Source: Deltaproteobacteria bacterium (GTDB taxonomy: Bacteria > Bdellovibrionota > Bdellovibrionia > Bdellovibrionales > JAMPXM01). Taken from it: a stretch of DNA of 64,000 bases. Numbering within the stretch: position 1 is the first letter of the stretch; each line of letters starts with the position of its first letter. The DNA lies in the NCBI GenBank assembly GCA_017302795.1, contig JAFLCB010000001.1:558001-622000 (forward strand), in the 5' to 3' direction. Positions 26,097 through 37,027 of this stretch are shown here, piece by piece. The notes beneath the pieces are model-generated. The model worked only from the letters and a program-made list of their open reading frames with translations, did not search any database and was not told the DNA's origin. The translations under genes were made by a program, and so were the position numbers.

Positions 26097-26681
26097 CTAA
26101 TTGCTTTTAGGCCGGGCCACGACAACTTGGCCAGGGCGCACGATACGGTCGTGAAGTTTATAGGGTTTCTTAAACACCCGAGAGATATGTCCCTCTGGAA
26201 ATTCGGCCGTTTCTTCACTGCTAAGTGCTTCGTGCATGCCGGGGTTGAATGCGGAACCAAGAGCCGCCTGCTCCTCGACGCCGTGTTTTAATAGAGTGGT
26301 GCGAAGCTCTTGGCCCGTAAGCTCAATACCTTTTCGAAAGGCAGCCATGTTTTCGGGAGTTTGCTCTAGCGAAAGTGCAGTTTCAAAAATGTCGAGAACG
26401 CCTAGTAGGTCAACGACAAGGCGTTCAGATCCGTACTTGCGGAGATCGGAGCGTTCTTTGATCGCGTTTTTTTTATAGTTTTCAAATTCCGCATAAAGAT
26501 ACAAGAACTCGTTTCGTACTTTTGCGAGTTGAGCAGTGAGGTCGGACTCGCCTCCACTGGCCGCTGACTTTGTGTCACCGCCCGAATGATTGATTTCGAC
26601 ACCTGGTTGCGTCTCGTCGGAAAGCCGCCGCATATCTTGGTCGTTTGAAGAATTTGCCTCTGATTTTTTTTCGTCTGCCAT
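26097..26681 (-). CDS. grpE: Nucleotide exchange factor GrpE
   Basis: 194 residues. GrpE opens DnaK to release ADP. An acidic, disordered N-terminus (1-55) leads to the long dimerising coiled coil (LAKVRNEFLYLYAEFENYKKNAIKER) and the C-terminal beta domain with the family signature NPGMHEALS...FKKPYKLHDRIVRPGQVVVA. It is 30 bases downstream of hemW and 43 bases before the dnaJ-like gene, in one transcript. The order hemW-grpE with a J-protein recalls the hrcA/hemW-grpE-dnaK-dnaJ clusters of other bacteria. Confidence 0.96.
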   Translation of the reverse strand: MADEKKSEANSSNDQDMRRLSDETQPGVEINHSGGDTKSAASGGESDLTAQLAKVRNEFLYLYAEFENYKKNAIKERSDLRKYGSERLVVDLLGVLDIFETALSLEQTPENMAAFRKGIELTGQELRTTLLKHGVEEQAALGSAFNPGMHEALSSEETAEFPEGHISRVFKKPYKLHDRIVRPGQVVVARPKSN

Positions 26682-26711
26682 TTAGGCATTATGGGTTCGA
26701 GTTCAGGAATG

Positions 26712-27947
26712 TCAAACTTCAGGGTGCTTAAACGGGATTTCGTCCTTTAAAAAAGTAAGTGTTTCGAAGACGCGATCTGCTAAAGGTAAACCCGTGGGCG
26801 AAAGGCGCCAATGCTTTCCATTTTTTCCGATTTCGAAAAGGACAAGTCCGCTGTCGATGAGTGGTCTTAGCCGCGCTTCAATTAATTTTTCAACTTCCCG
26901 CGATACGCGGGGGCCAAATTTCTTCACCAGCATCGTTTCGCTGAGACCGTGCATTCGACGCAAAGAGGTGTGGCTGAAATCAGTCAGCAGCTCATTCAGC
27001 GCTAAAAGCTCATTCCGTTCTTTCGGAATTGATTTAAAAAACTCTCTGCCGGAAATCAATGCAAGTTCATTCTGGTAGGCGCGAACCGTCGCGGGGTTCC
27101 AAAAACGGGAACCCCAACCGCGGCTGCCGTCTCCTGGGATGTAGGAGTGTGCGCCGATCCCAAGACCCCAGTAAGGCTGATCCGTCCAGTACAAAAGATT
27201 GTGCTGAGATTCGAAGCCAGGTTTTGCAAAGTTAGAAACTTCGTAACGGGTAATTCCCCCCTGCGCCAATTCGGATTCGATCAGTGAGAACATTTCCGCC
27301 TGGACGTCATCACTCGCCCTACCGCGGTTCAGCGGGTGCCCGGTAGGCACGGTTAAATTATAGGCACTTATGTGAGAGGGGCTGAACATCATGGCCCGGC
27401 GGACATCGGCCTGAACGCCCTCGAGCGATTGCCCGGGTAGGCCAAAAAGGAGGTCAAACGAGTAATTCACACCCTTGTTGGCCAAGAGCTCGAGAGTTTC
27501 GACGGTCTCTTGAACCGTGTGTTTTCGCCCTGTCTTCACCAGTAGCGACTCGTCAAAAGTCTGGGCACCGACTGAAAAACGACTGATTCCCATCTTTAAG
27601 TAGAGCTCAAGGGACTGCAGGTCGATTGTGCCTGGGTTTATCTCGAGCGTGATTTCAAGCTTTCCAAGCCGGTCCCGGAATTTTAAGCCGTTCTTTTCAA
27701 TTTCATCTAACACCGATAGGATTTCTTGTGGCGAGAACAGGCTAGGAGTACCGCCGCCAAAGTAAATGGAATGAACTTCTGTTGCAATGGGTGTGAACGC
27801 CTCTCGTCGCGACGAAAGTTCTAGCGCTAAAAGTGAGATGTAATCTCGCGGCGGCGGAAGATCTTTGGATTCAAATTTAACGAAATCGCAGTACGTGCAG
27901 ATCTGTAAGCAGTATGGAATGTGAACGTAGATCCCTAGGCGATTCAT
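26712..27947 (-). CDS. hemW: HemW, radical SAM heme chaperone
   Basis: 411 residues. The radical SAM motif CLQICTYC near the N-terminus (YVHIPYCLQICTYCDF) has the extra cysteine spacing typical of HemW/HemN; YFGGGTPS and GLPGQSLEG are further signatures. HemW binds heme and delivers it to respiratory proteins rather than acting as the true oxygen-independent coproporphyrinogen oxidase. The C-terminal HemW domain (about 290-400) is present. Its ATG lies only 10 bases from the start of the divergent M16 peptidase, so each gene's promoter must sit inside the other's coding region. Confidence 0.95.
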   Translation of the reverse strand: MNRLGIYVHIPYCLQICTYCDFVKFESKDLPPPRDYISLLALELSSRREAFTPIATEVHSIYFGGGTPSLFSPQEILSVLDEIEKNGLKFRDRLGKLEITLEINPGTIDLQSLELYLKMGISRFSVGAQTFDESLLVKTGRKHTVQETVETLELLANKGVNYSFDLLFGLPGQSLEGVQADVRRAMMFSPSHISAYNLTVPTGHPLNRGRASDDVQAEMFSLIESELAQGGITRYEVSNFAKPGFESQHNLLYWTDQPYWGLGIGAHSYIPGDGSRGWGSRFWNPATVRAYQNELALISGREFFKSIPKERNELLALNELLTDFSHTSLRRMHGLSETMLVKKFGPRVSREVEKLIEARLRPLIDSGLVLFEIGKNGKHWRLSPTGLPLADRVFETLTFLKDEIPFKHPEV

Positions 27948-27957
27948 GGAGCATCGA

Positions 27958-30651
27958 ATGTCTCAAAAGAGAGCCGTTAGCAAGTCCTCAGTTTCCAAAC
28001 CAAACAAATCGGGTTCCGTGCACTTTAAACTGAAGAACGGTCTCGATGTGCGTCTTGTGCCTTCCTCAAAGTCCCCGGTCGTCTCAGTACAAATGTGGGT
28101 GAAGACGGGTTCGGCCGACGAGCGAAAAGCGGAAGAGGGCATCAGCCATTTCATTGAACATTTGCTGTTTAAAGGGACACGAAAATACAAGGTCGGCGAA
28201 ATTGCGAAAACTGTCGAAGCCAGTGGTGGCGAGCTAAATGCTTGGACAAGTTTTGATCAAACGGTTTTTTATGTGAACATTTCGAAAGAGTTCACCACGA
28301 CGGCCATGGATGTCATAGCGGACATGATGGGATTTCCTTTGTTTGAGGCCGACGAAATCGATGCGGAACGAGAAGTAGTTTTAGAGGAAATAAAACGAAC
28401 GAACGACAGCCCTTCGCGAAAGGGCAGCCGACTTTTATTTTCAAGTGTCTATAGAAAGCACCCGTATCGTTTGCCAGTCATCGGACGGCCTGAGGTCATA
28501 AAAACCATCAAGCCAGCGGTTTTGAGGCGGTACTTCAAGGAGCGCTACTCCGCTAAAAACATGGTCCTGGTGATCGGCGGCGACTTTGACGTAAAGCAGA
28601 TGAAAACACTCGTCTCCGAGCGGTATTCCGAGTTACCAGGTTCGCGCGTCCGAGCCGTCAAGCGCGCAGCGGAGCCGAAAGCGGTTCCTCGCGGCAAAAA
28701 GATATTTGCGGAAGCTTCCGACGTCCAAGAATTACAGCTTTTCATCACTTGGCCGATGCCGAGTGCTAAACACAAAGACGTTGCGGCACTAGAAACGTTG
28801 GGTTCCATTTTTGGTCAAGGAGACTCTAGTCGTCTGGTGCGAACCTTGCGAATTGATTCCGACTGCGTGACTTCCGTAGGCGCCGGGTGTTTCGCCCCTA
28901 AGGACCAAGGATTCTTCTCGGTGTCTGCGACTATGAATCCGGCAAACCTCGATGAGGCGTTAAAGCGGATACAGTCAGAACTCACAGGGCTTTTAAGCAA
29001 ACCGGTCCTGGACACCGAAATATTTCGCGCGGTCACCGGTATTGAAAGTTCCGAGTTTTACGGCCTAGAAACCGCCGATGGCCTCGCAAGAAAAGTAGGA
29101 TCCTTAACGACACTTCTTGGCGATCCTTCAGAATTTGAAAAGTACTTAAAGCGAGTCGAAGCATTCGATTCAAAAATGGCGCGCGCAATGACATTGAAGT
29201 ACTTAGACCCTTCTCGTGCTCACGTTGTCGCACTGGTGCCGAACGCACATAATCTGGAGCGAGCGAAAAAGTCGCTGCACACATTTGTCGATGGTTTTGG
29301 CCGGCAGTGGCGAGACGCGAAAAAAGAAAAATCTCCGGTTGGCCGCGTTTCAAAGGGCACCTCAAAACGAAAAGTGAAACCAGCGAAAGCGTGGAAGCCC
29401 CAGGTCGACGGAAAAATTGAAATTGAGCGACGAACGCTCTCGTCCGGTCTGAAAGTTATAGCTCGGCGAACACGATCGACACCTGTGATTAGCGCAAGAC
29501 TTGGTTTTCTCGGCGGGTCGCGAATTGAGGCGGCAAATTTAAGTGGCGCAACCGAACTTTTAAGCCGCACATGGATTTCGGGAATAAAAGATCTTTCTGA
29601 AGTCGAGCTGTTACACAGAATTGAAGCCCAGGCTGCTGGCATCGGCGCCTTCGGCGGTCGACACACCGCTGGAGTTTCGGCGCAGCTTCTCTCTAGAAGC
29701 GAACGTGAAATTCAGGAGCTCTTCGTAGAGACGACGCTTAGGCCCGTCATTACCGACGAAGTAGTTGCGCGTGAAAAAACGATGATGCTCGAGTCCCTCC
29801 GCACGCGCGCAGATAGGCCCGGCCAAATTGCAGGTCGCATTTTTATGGAGACGATGTTTGAAGGGCATCCCTACGCTCTCGATCCGATGGGCACAGAAAA
29901 ATCCCTCTCTGCTATTGGTGCTCGAGATATTTTGAATTTGCACGAAGCTACGATTTGCCCAGCTGATGGGATCTTCGTCTTGTCAGGCGATGCAGATTTA
30001 GACAGCTGGTGCGATTTGTTAGAGGCTGCGACGAAGCCCTACGCGGCGAAGCGCACGCAGTTCTTTAAAAAACCCTACAAGTGGAGTGGCAAGGCAGAAA
30101 TAAAAAAGTTTCACGAAATAAAAAAAGAACAGTCCACAATTCTCATTGGCTGGCCGGGCATCACTCTCGATGATCCGCGACGCCACGCTTTGCAAATTGC
30201 TCAGGCGGTGTTGGCGGGGCAGGGAGGACGTTTGTTCATCGAGCTGCGCGACAAAAAGTCGCTCGCTTATAGTGTGGGTCCGATGGCAATGGAAGGCGTG
30301 GACTCTGGCTATTTCGGAGCTTCGATCGGCTGTACGCCCGAAAAAGGTGCGCTTGCAATTTCCATGTTGCGAGACGAATTCAAAAAATTGGCGACGACGC
30401 GGATTCCTCAAATCGAAATGGATCGCGCTGTTCGCTACCTCATCGGAAGCCATGATCTCGGCCTACAGCGCGCGACCGCTGTGTCGTCCACCATTTTATT
30501 CAGTGAAATTTACGGCATTTCTGCAGAAAGCGTTTTTCAATACGCTGACGTCATTCGCGCAGTGACAGCTGCCGACGTTCAAAAGCTAATGGAAGAAATT
30601 CTTTCTCGACATCCCATTCTTGTCGCCGCAGGACCAAGTGCGCCGTGGTGA
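27958..30651 (+). CDS. M16 zinc metallopeptidase, two-repeat form
   Basis: 897 residues from the ATG at 27958, which has GGAG at 27948-27951 with ideal spacing; an ATG at 27946 lacks a ribosome site. The inverted zinc motif HxxEH is at residues 64-68 (HFIEHLLFKGT), with the third ligand in EVVLEEIKR. The protein holds two M16 halves joined by a basic linker (residues about 440-475, rich in Lys); the second half (from about 480) has RRTLSSGLKVIARRTRSTPVISARL but no HxxEH, as is usual for the inactive half. There is no obvious signal peptide. Likely degrades peptides in the cytosol or periplasm. Confidence 0.93.
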   Translation: MSQKRAVSKSSVSKPNKSGSVHFKLKNGLDVRLVPSSKSPVVSVQMWVKTGSADERKAEEGISHFIEHLLFKGTRKYKVGEIAKTVEASGGELNAWTSFDQTVFYVNISKEFTTTAMDVIADMMGFPLFEADEIDAEREVVLEEIKRTNDSPSRKGSRLLFSSVYRKHPYRLPVIGRPEVIKTIKPAVLRRYFKERYSAKNMVLVIGGDFDVKQMKTLVSERYSELPGSRVRAVKRAAEPKAVPRGKKIFAEASDVQELQLFITWPMPSAKHKDVAALETLGSIFGQGDSSRLVRTLRIDSDCVTSVGAGCFAPKDQGFFSVSATMNPANLDEALKRIQSELTGLLSKPVLDTEIFRAVTGIESSEFYGLETADGLARKVGSLTTLLGDPSEFEKYLKRVEAFDSKMARAMTLKYLDPSRAHVVALVPNAHNLERAKKSLHTFVDGFGRQWRDAKKEKSPVGRVSKGTSKRKVKPAKAWKPQVDGKIEIERRTLSSGLKVIARRTRSTPVISARLGFLGGSRIEAANLSGATELLSRTWISGIKDLSEVELLHRIEAQAAGIGAFGGRHTAGVSAQLLSRSEREIQELFVETTLRPVITDEVVAREKTMMLESLRTRADRPGQIAGRIFMETMFEGHPYALDPMGTEKSLSAIGARDILNLHEATICPADGIFVLSGDADLDSWCDLLEAATKPYAAKRTQFFKKPYKWSGKAEIKKFHEIKKEQSTILIGWPGITLDDPRRHALQIAQAVLAGQGGRLFIELRDKKSLAYSVGPMAMEGVDSGYFGASIGCTPEKGALAISMLRDEFKKLATTRIPQIEMDRAVRYLIGSHDLGLQRATAVSSTILFSEIYGISAESVFQYADVIRAVTAADVQKLMEEILSRHPILVAAGPSAPW

Positions 30652-30782
30652 AGTGTGTCGAAACGAGACACCACTTGGCTTAGGTCGAAATTAAATTCGA
30701 CCTTGGTCGGGAAATAAAAAAAACCTGCGAAGGCTAGAGTAGAAGACGCCGTAGAATAAGGTAAGGAAGCGGACCTTCGCAT

Positions 30783-31439
30783 ATGGCAAAGAAGCAGCAA
30801 AAAAAAGGCAACTCAGGTCAGCCATCGTCTTCGGGCTCGGGACTTGTCCTCTCGACCAGTGAATACTTTGTTCATGCGGTCGAGCTTGCGTTCGAAGAGC
30901 GTCGTTTTCGAACTTTTCCGTCGGCTCAATCTTATCTGGTTCGCCTACTAGAGTACTATGTACCCGCGGGAAATCTTTTTGACGAGGTTGATGAAAATGG
31001 GCGACGCCGCGGTTCGACCCTAGCTGAAACTTATCTAAAGGCGATGAATGCAGAACCGACATTGCGCGCTGATATGCTCAAAAAACTCGCCGACCGGGCA
31101 CTCTATATAGCTGGGTTCTTCAGTGACTCTTTGCAGCGAAAGCTGGTGGACGTCGACTATTACAATGAGATGGGGATGACCGCCTATTCGGTCTTGGCTG
31201 ATTCAAGTCGCGAGGATCTTACAGCGAAAGTTTACCGTGAATACGCCACGAAGTTTTTAAACTTCACTCAAATTTTGTCGACCATTGCGCTTCAGGCGCG
31301 CGTTCAAGACGAAGCCAATATTATGCGGCTTTACGAAACTTACGCGAAAACCGGCTCTGACGTCGCCCGCGAAAAACTTCTCGAGCGCGGGCTGATTGCT
31401 GTCCCTTTGTCCGAACTTAAAAAACCCACAAAACAGTAG
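30783..31439 (+). CDS. Conserved hypothetical protein
   Basis: 218 residues, not recognised. A lysine/serine-rich disordered start (1-20) is followed by a largely helical, charged protein (STSEYFVHAVELAFEERRF, LKKLADRALYIAGFFSDSLQRK). No signal peptide, membrane segment or cysteine pair. It is 32 bases upstream of tatB on the same strand. Upstream (30682-30703) is an 8-bp perfect hairpin (AGGTCGAA/TTCGACCT) between this gene and the M16 peptidase, without a U tract. Confidence 0.7.
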   Translation: MAKKQQKKGNSGQPSSSGSGLVLSTSEYFVHAVELAFEERRFRTFPSAQSYLVRLLEYYVPAGNLFDEVDENGRRRGSTLAETYLKAMNAEPTLRADMLKKLADRALYIAGFFSDSLQRKLVDVDYYNEMGMTAYSVLADSSREDLTAKVYREYATKFLNFTQILSTIALQARVQDEANIMRLYETYAKTGSDVAREKLLERGLIAVPLSELKKPTKQ

Positions 31440-31471
31440 TCCCACTTCACCGTCGGGACTATGCTAGTTAC

Positions 31472-31861
31472 ATGTTCGATATTGGCTTTGGGGAAATGAT
31501 TCTTTTGGCGGCGATTGCACTCATTGCGATTGGCCCCAAGCAACTGCCAGACGTCGCCCGGGCGGTCGGCAAACTTATCGGCGAATTTAAACGAACGGTC
31601 GGCGATGTGACATCCACAATGGCCACCGCTAGAAACGAGACCGACAAAGCACTTCGCCAAGTTTCTGATGATCTCGCCGAGTCGATTCGTGCGGCTCAGC
31701 ACGCAAAACCCATTCAACCATTGCCAGATCATCCAGGTGAAGAAGTTGCCGTGGTTCCAGCGGCAGCAAATGTGGTTCCTGCTCCAGCAGCGGTGGCTTC
31801 TGCACCAGCGCCTGAAGTCCCGGTCGCGAGTTCTTCGGTCGGCGAGAAGAAGCCCTCATGA
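31472..31861 (+). CDS. tatB: Twin-arginine translocase subunit TatB
   Basis: 129 residues. The start MFDIGFGEMILLAAIALIAIGP has the TatB features: MFDIG opening, Glu8 in the membrane helix and the GP hinge before an amphipathic helix (KQLPDVARAVGKLIGEFKRT). The C-terminus is an alanine/proline/valine-rich disordered tail. TatB with TatC forms the receptor that binds twin-arginine signal peptides of folded exported proteins. The stop overlaps the tatC start (ATGA). No separate tatA is present here. Confidence 0.92.
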   Translation: MFDIGFGEMILLAAIALIAIGPKQLPDVARAVGKLIGEFKRTVGDVTSTMATARNETDKALRQVSDDLAESIRAAQHAKPIQPLPDHPGEEVAVVPAAANVVPAPAAVASAPAPEVPVASSSVGEKKPS

Positions 31862-32610
31862 GAGACACGCGCGAGGACAATCAGACTCTTGTTGATCATT
31901 TGTCGGAGCTGCGCGATCGACTGGTTAAGTCTGCTTGGGCGATCGCCATCACAACTGCCATTTGTTTTTTCATCTCAGAGCAGCTTTTTAATCTCGTCCG
32001 CCATCCTATTCAGGCATATTTGCCCGAGGGTGGGCTCGTCTTTACAAACCCAATGGATAAATTCATGGCTCACATGAAATTATCGATGGTGGCCGGGGTG
32101 ATCATGGCATGTCCCGCCTGGATTTACCAAGCGTGGATGTTCATTGCTCCTGGGCTTTACGCTCACGAAAAAAAGTATTCACTGACGTTTGTTTTTTCTG
32201 GAATCGTTTTGTTTTTAACTGGTGTCTCATTTGCTTATTTTTTGGTGTTGCCAAGTGCTTTCGATTTTCTCTTTAGCTTTGGCGGGTCGGTCGATAAGCC
32301 ACTGATAACGATTTCCGAATACATGTCCTTTTTCGCAACAATGACGCTAGTATTTGGAGCTTCATTTGAGCTTCCGCTGATACTTGTTGCTCTTGGGGTC
32401 CTCGGCATAGTGTCTAGTTCAACACTTCGAGAAAAGCGTCGTTATGCCATCGTTGCTTTGGCTGCGATCTCCGCGGTCATCACGCCTCCAGATGTTTTAA
32501 GCATGATGATGTTGCTAGTGCCGCTGACGGCCCTTTACGAAATTTCGATTTTGGTGGTGCGCGTTGTAGAACGAAAGCGCGCGCAAACGATCGCCCCGCC
32601 TGCTGTCTAG
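31858..32610 (+). CDS. tatC: Twin-arginine translocase subunit TatC
   Basis: 250 residues with six transmembrane helices. Family landmarks: LVDHLSELRDRLVKSAWAI at the N-terminus (the glutamate of HLSELR helps bind twin-arginine signals), FTNPMDKFMAHMKLSMVAG, PAWIYQAWMFIAPGLYAHEKK, FAYFLVLPSAFDFL, and TPPDVLSMMMLLVPLTALYEISI. Core of the Tat pore together with TatB. Translationally coupled to tatB. Confidence 0.96.
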   Translation: MRDTREDNQTLVDHLSELRDRLVKSAWAIAITTAICFFISEQLFNLVRHPIQAYLPEGGLVFTNPMDKFMAHMKLSMVAGVIMACPAWIYQAWMFIAPGLYAHEKKYSLTFVFSGIVLFLTGVSFAYFLVLPSAFDFLFSFGGSVDKPLITISEYMSFFATMTLVFGASFELPLILVALGVLGIVSSSTLREKRRYAIVALAAISAVITPPDVLSMMMLLVPLTALYEISILVVRVVERKRAQTIAPPAV

Positions 32611-32745
32611 ATGAAATCCTTATGATATCTCTGGCGCGCGCTGCGCCGTGCCTAAGGTTTTAACTCGACTAGAACCGATTTGGTTCGGCAGACTTTAAGT
32701 CGAAAGTCTTGGGCGAAAAGATAGCTCAACGTTGGAGGATTCATC

Positions 32746-32940
32746 ATGGCGGATGTTCTCGTAGTTACGAGTAAGGTTAAGAAGCTGATCAAAGAAAAAG
32801 GCGATTGCAACACTTCAAGCGAAACGGTTGAAGTTTTGTCGAAGGCAATTGAACGCCTTTGCCAAAAAGGTATCGAAAGCGCGAAAGCTGATGGCCGTAA
32901 AACGGTTATGGCTCGCGATATCGTTATCGACCATATCTAA
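32746..32940 (+). CDS. Bacterial histone-fold protein (Bdellovibrio Bd0055/HBb type)
   Basis: 64 residues making a single histone fold with no tails. The start ADVLVVTSKVKKLIKEKG, the long middle helix (TSSETVEVLSKAIERLCQKG) and the end GRKTVMARDIVIDHI follow alpha1-loop1-alpha2-loop2-alpha3; the RKTVMA loop is like archaeal histones. It closely resembles the abundant Bdellovibrio bacteriovorus nucleoid protein Bd0055, known to bind and bend or coat DNA as a dimer. GGAGG sits seven bases before the ATG, indicating high expression. The gene stands alone between tatC and the convergent ligA, with its own terminator. Confidence 0.93.
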   Translation: MADVLVVTSKVKKLIKEKGDCNTSSETVEVLSKAIERLCQKGIESAKADGRKTVMARDIVIDHI

Positions 32941-32946
32941 ACTTCT

Positions 32947-32977
32947 CTCCGAACCTTTGCTGGTTTTCGGAGTATTT
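32947..32977 (+). terminator. Terminator-like hairpin after the histone gene
   Basis: CTCCGAACC pairs with GGTTTTCGGAG (two-base bulge), followed by TATTT. The stem begins 6 bases after the stop codon. The U tract is short, so termination may be partial. Confidence 0.5.
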
Positions 32978-32980
32978 AGA

Positions 32981-33005
32981 AGGCGCAGCGGGCTCGCTTG
33001 CGCCT
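32981..33005 (-). terminator. Hairpin downstream of ligA
   Basis: AGGCGCA and TGCGCCT form a 7-bp stem with further G-C pairs inside; on the minus strand it is followed by TCTAAATA. It lies between the convergent ends of the histone gene and ligA and may stop ligA transcripts from running into the histone gene. The U tract is poor. Confidence 0.35.
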
Positions 33006-33052
33006 GCTGTTCGTAATTCCCGAAACAACTGCAGTCCGCGCAGTTGCGGTCT

Positions 33053-35191
<2,139 letters not shown>

Positions 35192-35251
35192 TCATTACGC
35201 ATAGCGTGAACCCATGAACATTACCTGATGTTTCGGTAAGTGTTCGAACCT

Positions 35252-35557
35252 ATGAAAAAACCAGATTCCGGACTCGATTTAGCGACTGTTCAAAAAGTTG
35301 CAAACCTCGCGCGATTAAAAATCTCAGACTCGGAAGCGACCGCGATTGCCGGTCAACTTTCGGCGGTGCTTGAGAACTTCAAGCAGCTGGCGGCGGTCGA
35401 CACAACAGGGATTGAACCACTTGTGACGCCGACCGATCTTTCTATTCGATTGCGTGAAGATGAGGCCGTTGTCGAAAAAGACGTGGAATCATTTGTTGCC
35501 AACGCTCCGGCCCGTTCCGGGAATTTATTTAAGGTTCCGCCAGTGGTGGGAGGCTAA
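35252..35557 (+). CDS. gatC: Asp-tRNA(Asn)/Glu-tRNA(Gln) amidotransferase subunit C
   Basis: 101 residues from the ATG at 35252; an in-frame GTG at 35240 is an alternative. GatC is the small belt that stabilises the GatA-GatB complex. Visible family pattern: TVQKVANLARLKISDSEATAIAGQLSAVLE, then GIEPLVTPTDLSIRLREDE and the C-terminal LFKVPPVVGG. The gene touches gatA without a gap. Confidence 0.95.
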   Translation: MKKPDSGLDLATVQKVANLARLKISDSEATAIAGQLSAVLENFKQLAAVDTTGIEPLVTPTDLSIRLREDEAVVEKDVESFVANAPARSGNLFKVPPVVGG

Positions 35558-37027
35558 ATGGATCTAACAAACTCGACCTGCACAGAAATCCGCGACGCGG
35601 TTCGTGGAAAAAAAGTTTCGGCCCTAGAGGTCACACGTCACTTCGCCGATCGAATTCAAAAACTTGATTCAAAAGTGAATGCCTTCGTGAGCACCAACGA
35701 TCGCGCCGAAGATGCTGCCAAAATGGTCGACGCAAAAATTGCGAAAGGCTCTGACCCCGGCGCATTGGCGGGCGTACCGATGGCCATCAAAGACCTGCTT
35801 TGCACAAAGGGTCTAAAGACAACCGCGTCTTCAAAAATTTTGGCGAACTTCGTTCCACCGTATTCGGCGACAGTCGTCAATCGGCTGGAAGCTGCGGGCG
35901 CAGTGACGATCGGCAAAACCAGTCTCGACGAATTCGCGATGGGATCTTCGAACGAAAATGCGGCCACGGGCCCAGTTCACAATCCGTGGAATCTTGAATA
36001 TGTCCCAGGTGGTTCTAGTGGTGGTTCTGCGGCGGCGATCGCGGCGCGAATGGCGCCAGGTGCGATTGGCACTGACACCGGCGGATCCATTCGCCAACCG
36101 GCAAGTTTTTGCGGTCTGTTTGGCATCAAGCCAACTTACGGCCGCGTCAGCCGTTTTGGCATAATCGCATTCGCTTCAAGCCTCGATCAGGCGGGACCAA
36201 TGGCGCTATCCACAAAAGACTGTGCGCTGATTCTTGAAACGATCTCTGGTTCCTGTGCTCACGATTCAACCAGTGCGACGATCGAAGTTCCGAAGTGGTC
36301 CGAAATCATCACAGAGGACGTGAAAGGTCTTCGTGTTGGTTTGCCGAAAGAATATTTCGCAGAAAAAATGGATAGCGATGTCGAGCGCGTCACGCGCGAA
36401 GCTATTGCGGCACTCAAAGACAAGGGTGCCGTAATCGTCGATGTTTCACTGCCCTTAGTGAAGCACGCCGTGCCTGTATATTACCTGGTCGCAACCAGCG
36501 AAGCTTCTTCTAACTTGGCTCGTTACGATGGCATGCGGTTCGGTCATCGCTCTACGAACGCCGCTCATGGCGATCTTGATGATCTCTATTCTAGTTCGCG
36601 CGGAGAAGGCTTTGGTTCCGAAGTAAAACGCAGAATCATGCTTGGTACGTATGCGCTGTCCAGCGGCTACTATGATGCCTACTATCAGAAGGCGAGCCAG
36701 GTACGCCGCCTCATTCGCAATGAATTCCTGAATGCATTTCAAACTTGCGATGTGATTTTGAGCCCTGTGTGCACAAGCCCAGCCTTTAAAGTTGGCGAGC
36801 GCATCAATGATCCACTTGAAATGTATTTGAACGACATCTTTACGACATCCACGAACCTCGCAGGACTTCCGGGAATGTCAGTTCCCGCTGGCTATTCCAA
36901 GGCGGGACTGCCGATTGGCGTACAGTTGATGACTCGTCACTTCGACGAGACCCGTATGTTCAATGTCTCGCTCGCTTTGGAAAACTCTCTTCAGGCAGTG
37001 AAAGCTCGGAGGCCAAATGTCATCTGA
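35558..37027 (+). CDS. gatA: Asp-tRNA(Asn)/Glu-tRNA(Gln) amidotransferase subunit A
   Basis: 489 residues. Amidase subunit that releases ammonia from glutamine. The Ser-cisSer-Lys triad of the amidase signature family is visible: Lys in MAIKDLLCTKG, the glycine/serine-rich stretch PGGSSGGSAAAIAARMAPGAIGTDTGGSIRQPASFCG with both serines. The 3' end overlaps gatB by 11 bases. The presence of gatCAB implies that Gln-tRNA and/or Asn-tRNA is made by transamidation. Confidence 0.97.
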   Translation: MDLTNSTCTEIRDAVRGKKVSALEVTRHFADRIQKLDSKVNAFVSTNDRAEDAAKMVDAKIAKGSDPGALAGVPMAIKDLLCTKGLKTTASSKILANFVPPYSATVVNRLEAAGAVTIGKTSLDEFAMGSSNENAATGPVHNPWNLEYVPGGSSGGSAAAIAARMAPGAIGTDTGGSIRQPASFCGLFGIKPTYGRVSRFGIIAFASSLDQAGPMALSTKDCALILETISGSCAHDSTSATIEVPKWSEIITEDVKGLRVGLPKEYFAEKMDSDVERVTREAIAALKDKGAVIVDVSLPLVKHAVPVYYLVATSEASSNLARYDGMRFGHRSTNAAHGDLDDLYSSSRGEGFGSEVKRRIMLGTYALSSGYYDAYYQKASQVRRLIRNEFLNAFQTCDVILSPVCTSPAFKVGERINDPLEMYLNDIFTTSTNLAGLPGMSVPAGYSKAGLPIGVQLMTRHFDETRMFNVSLALENSLQAVKARRPNVI

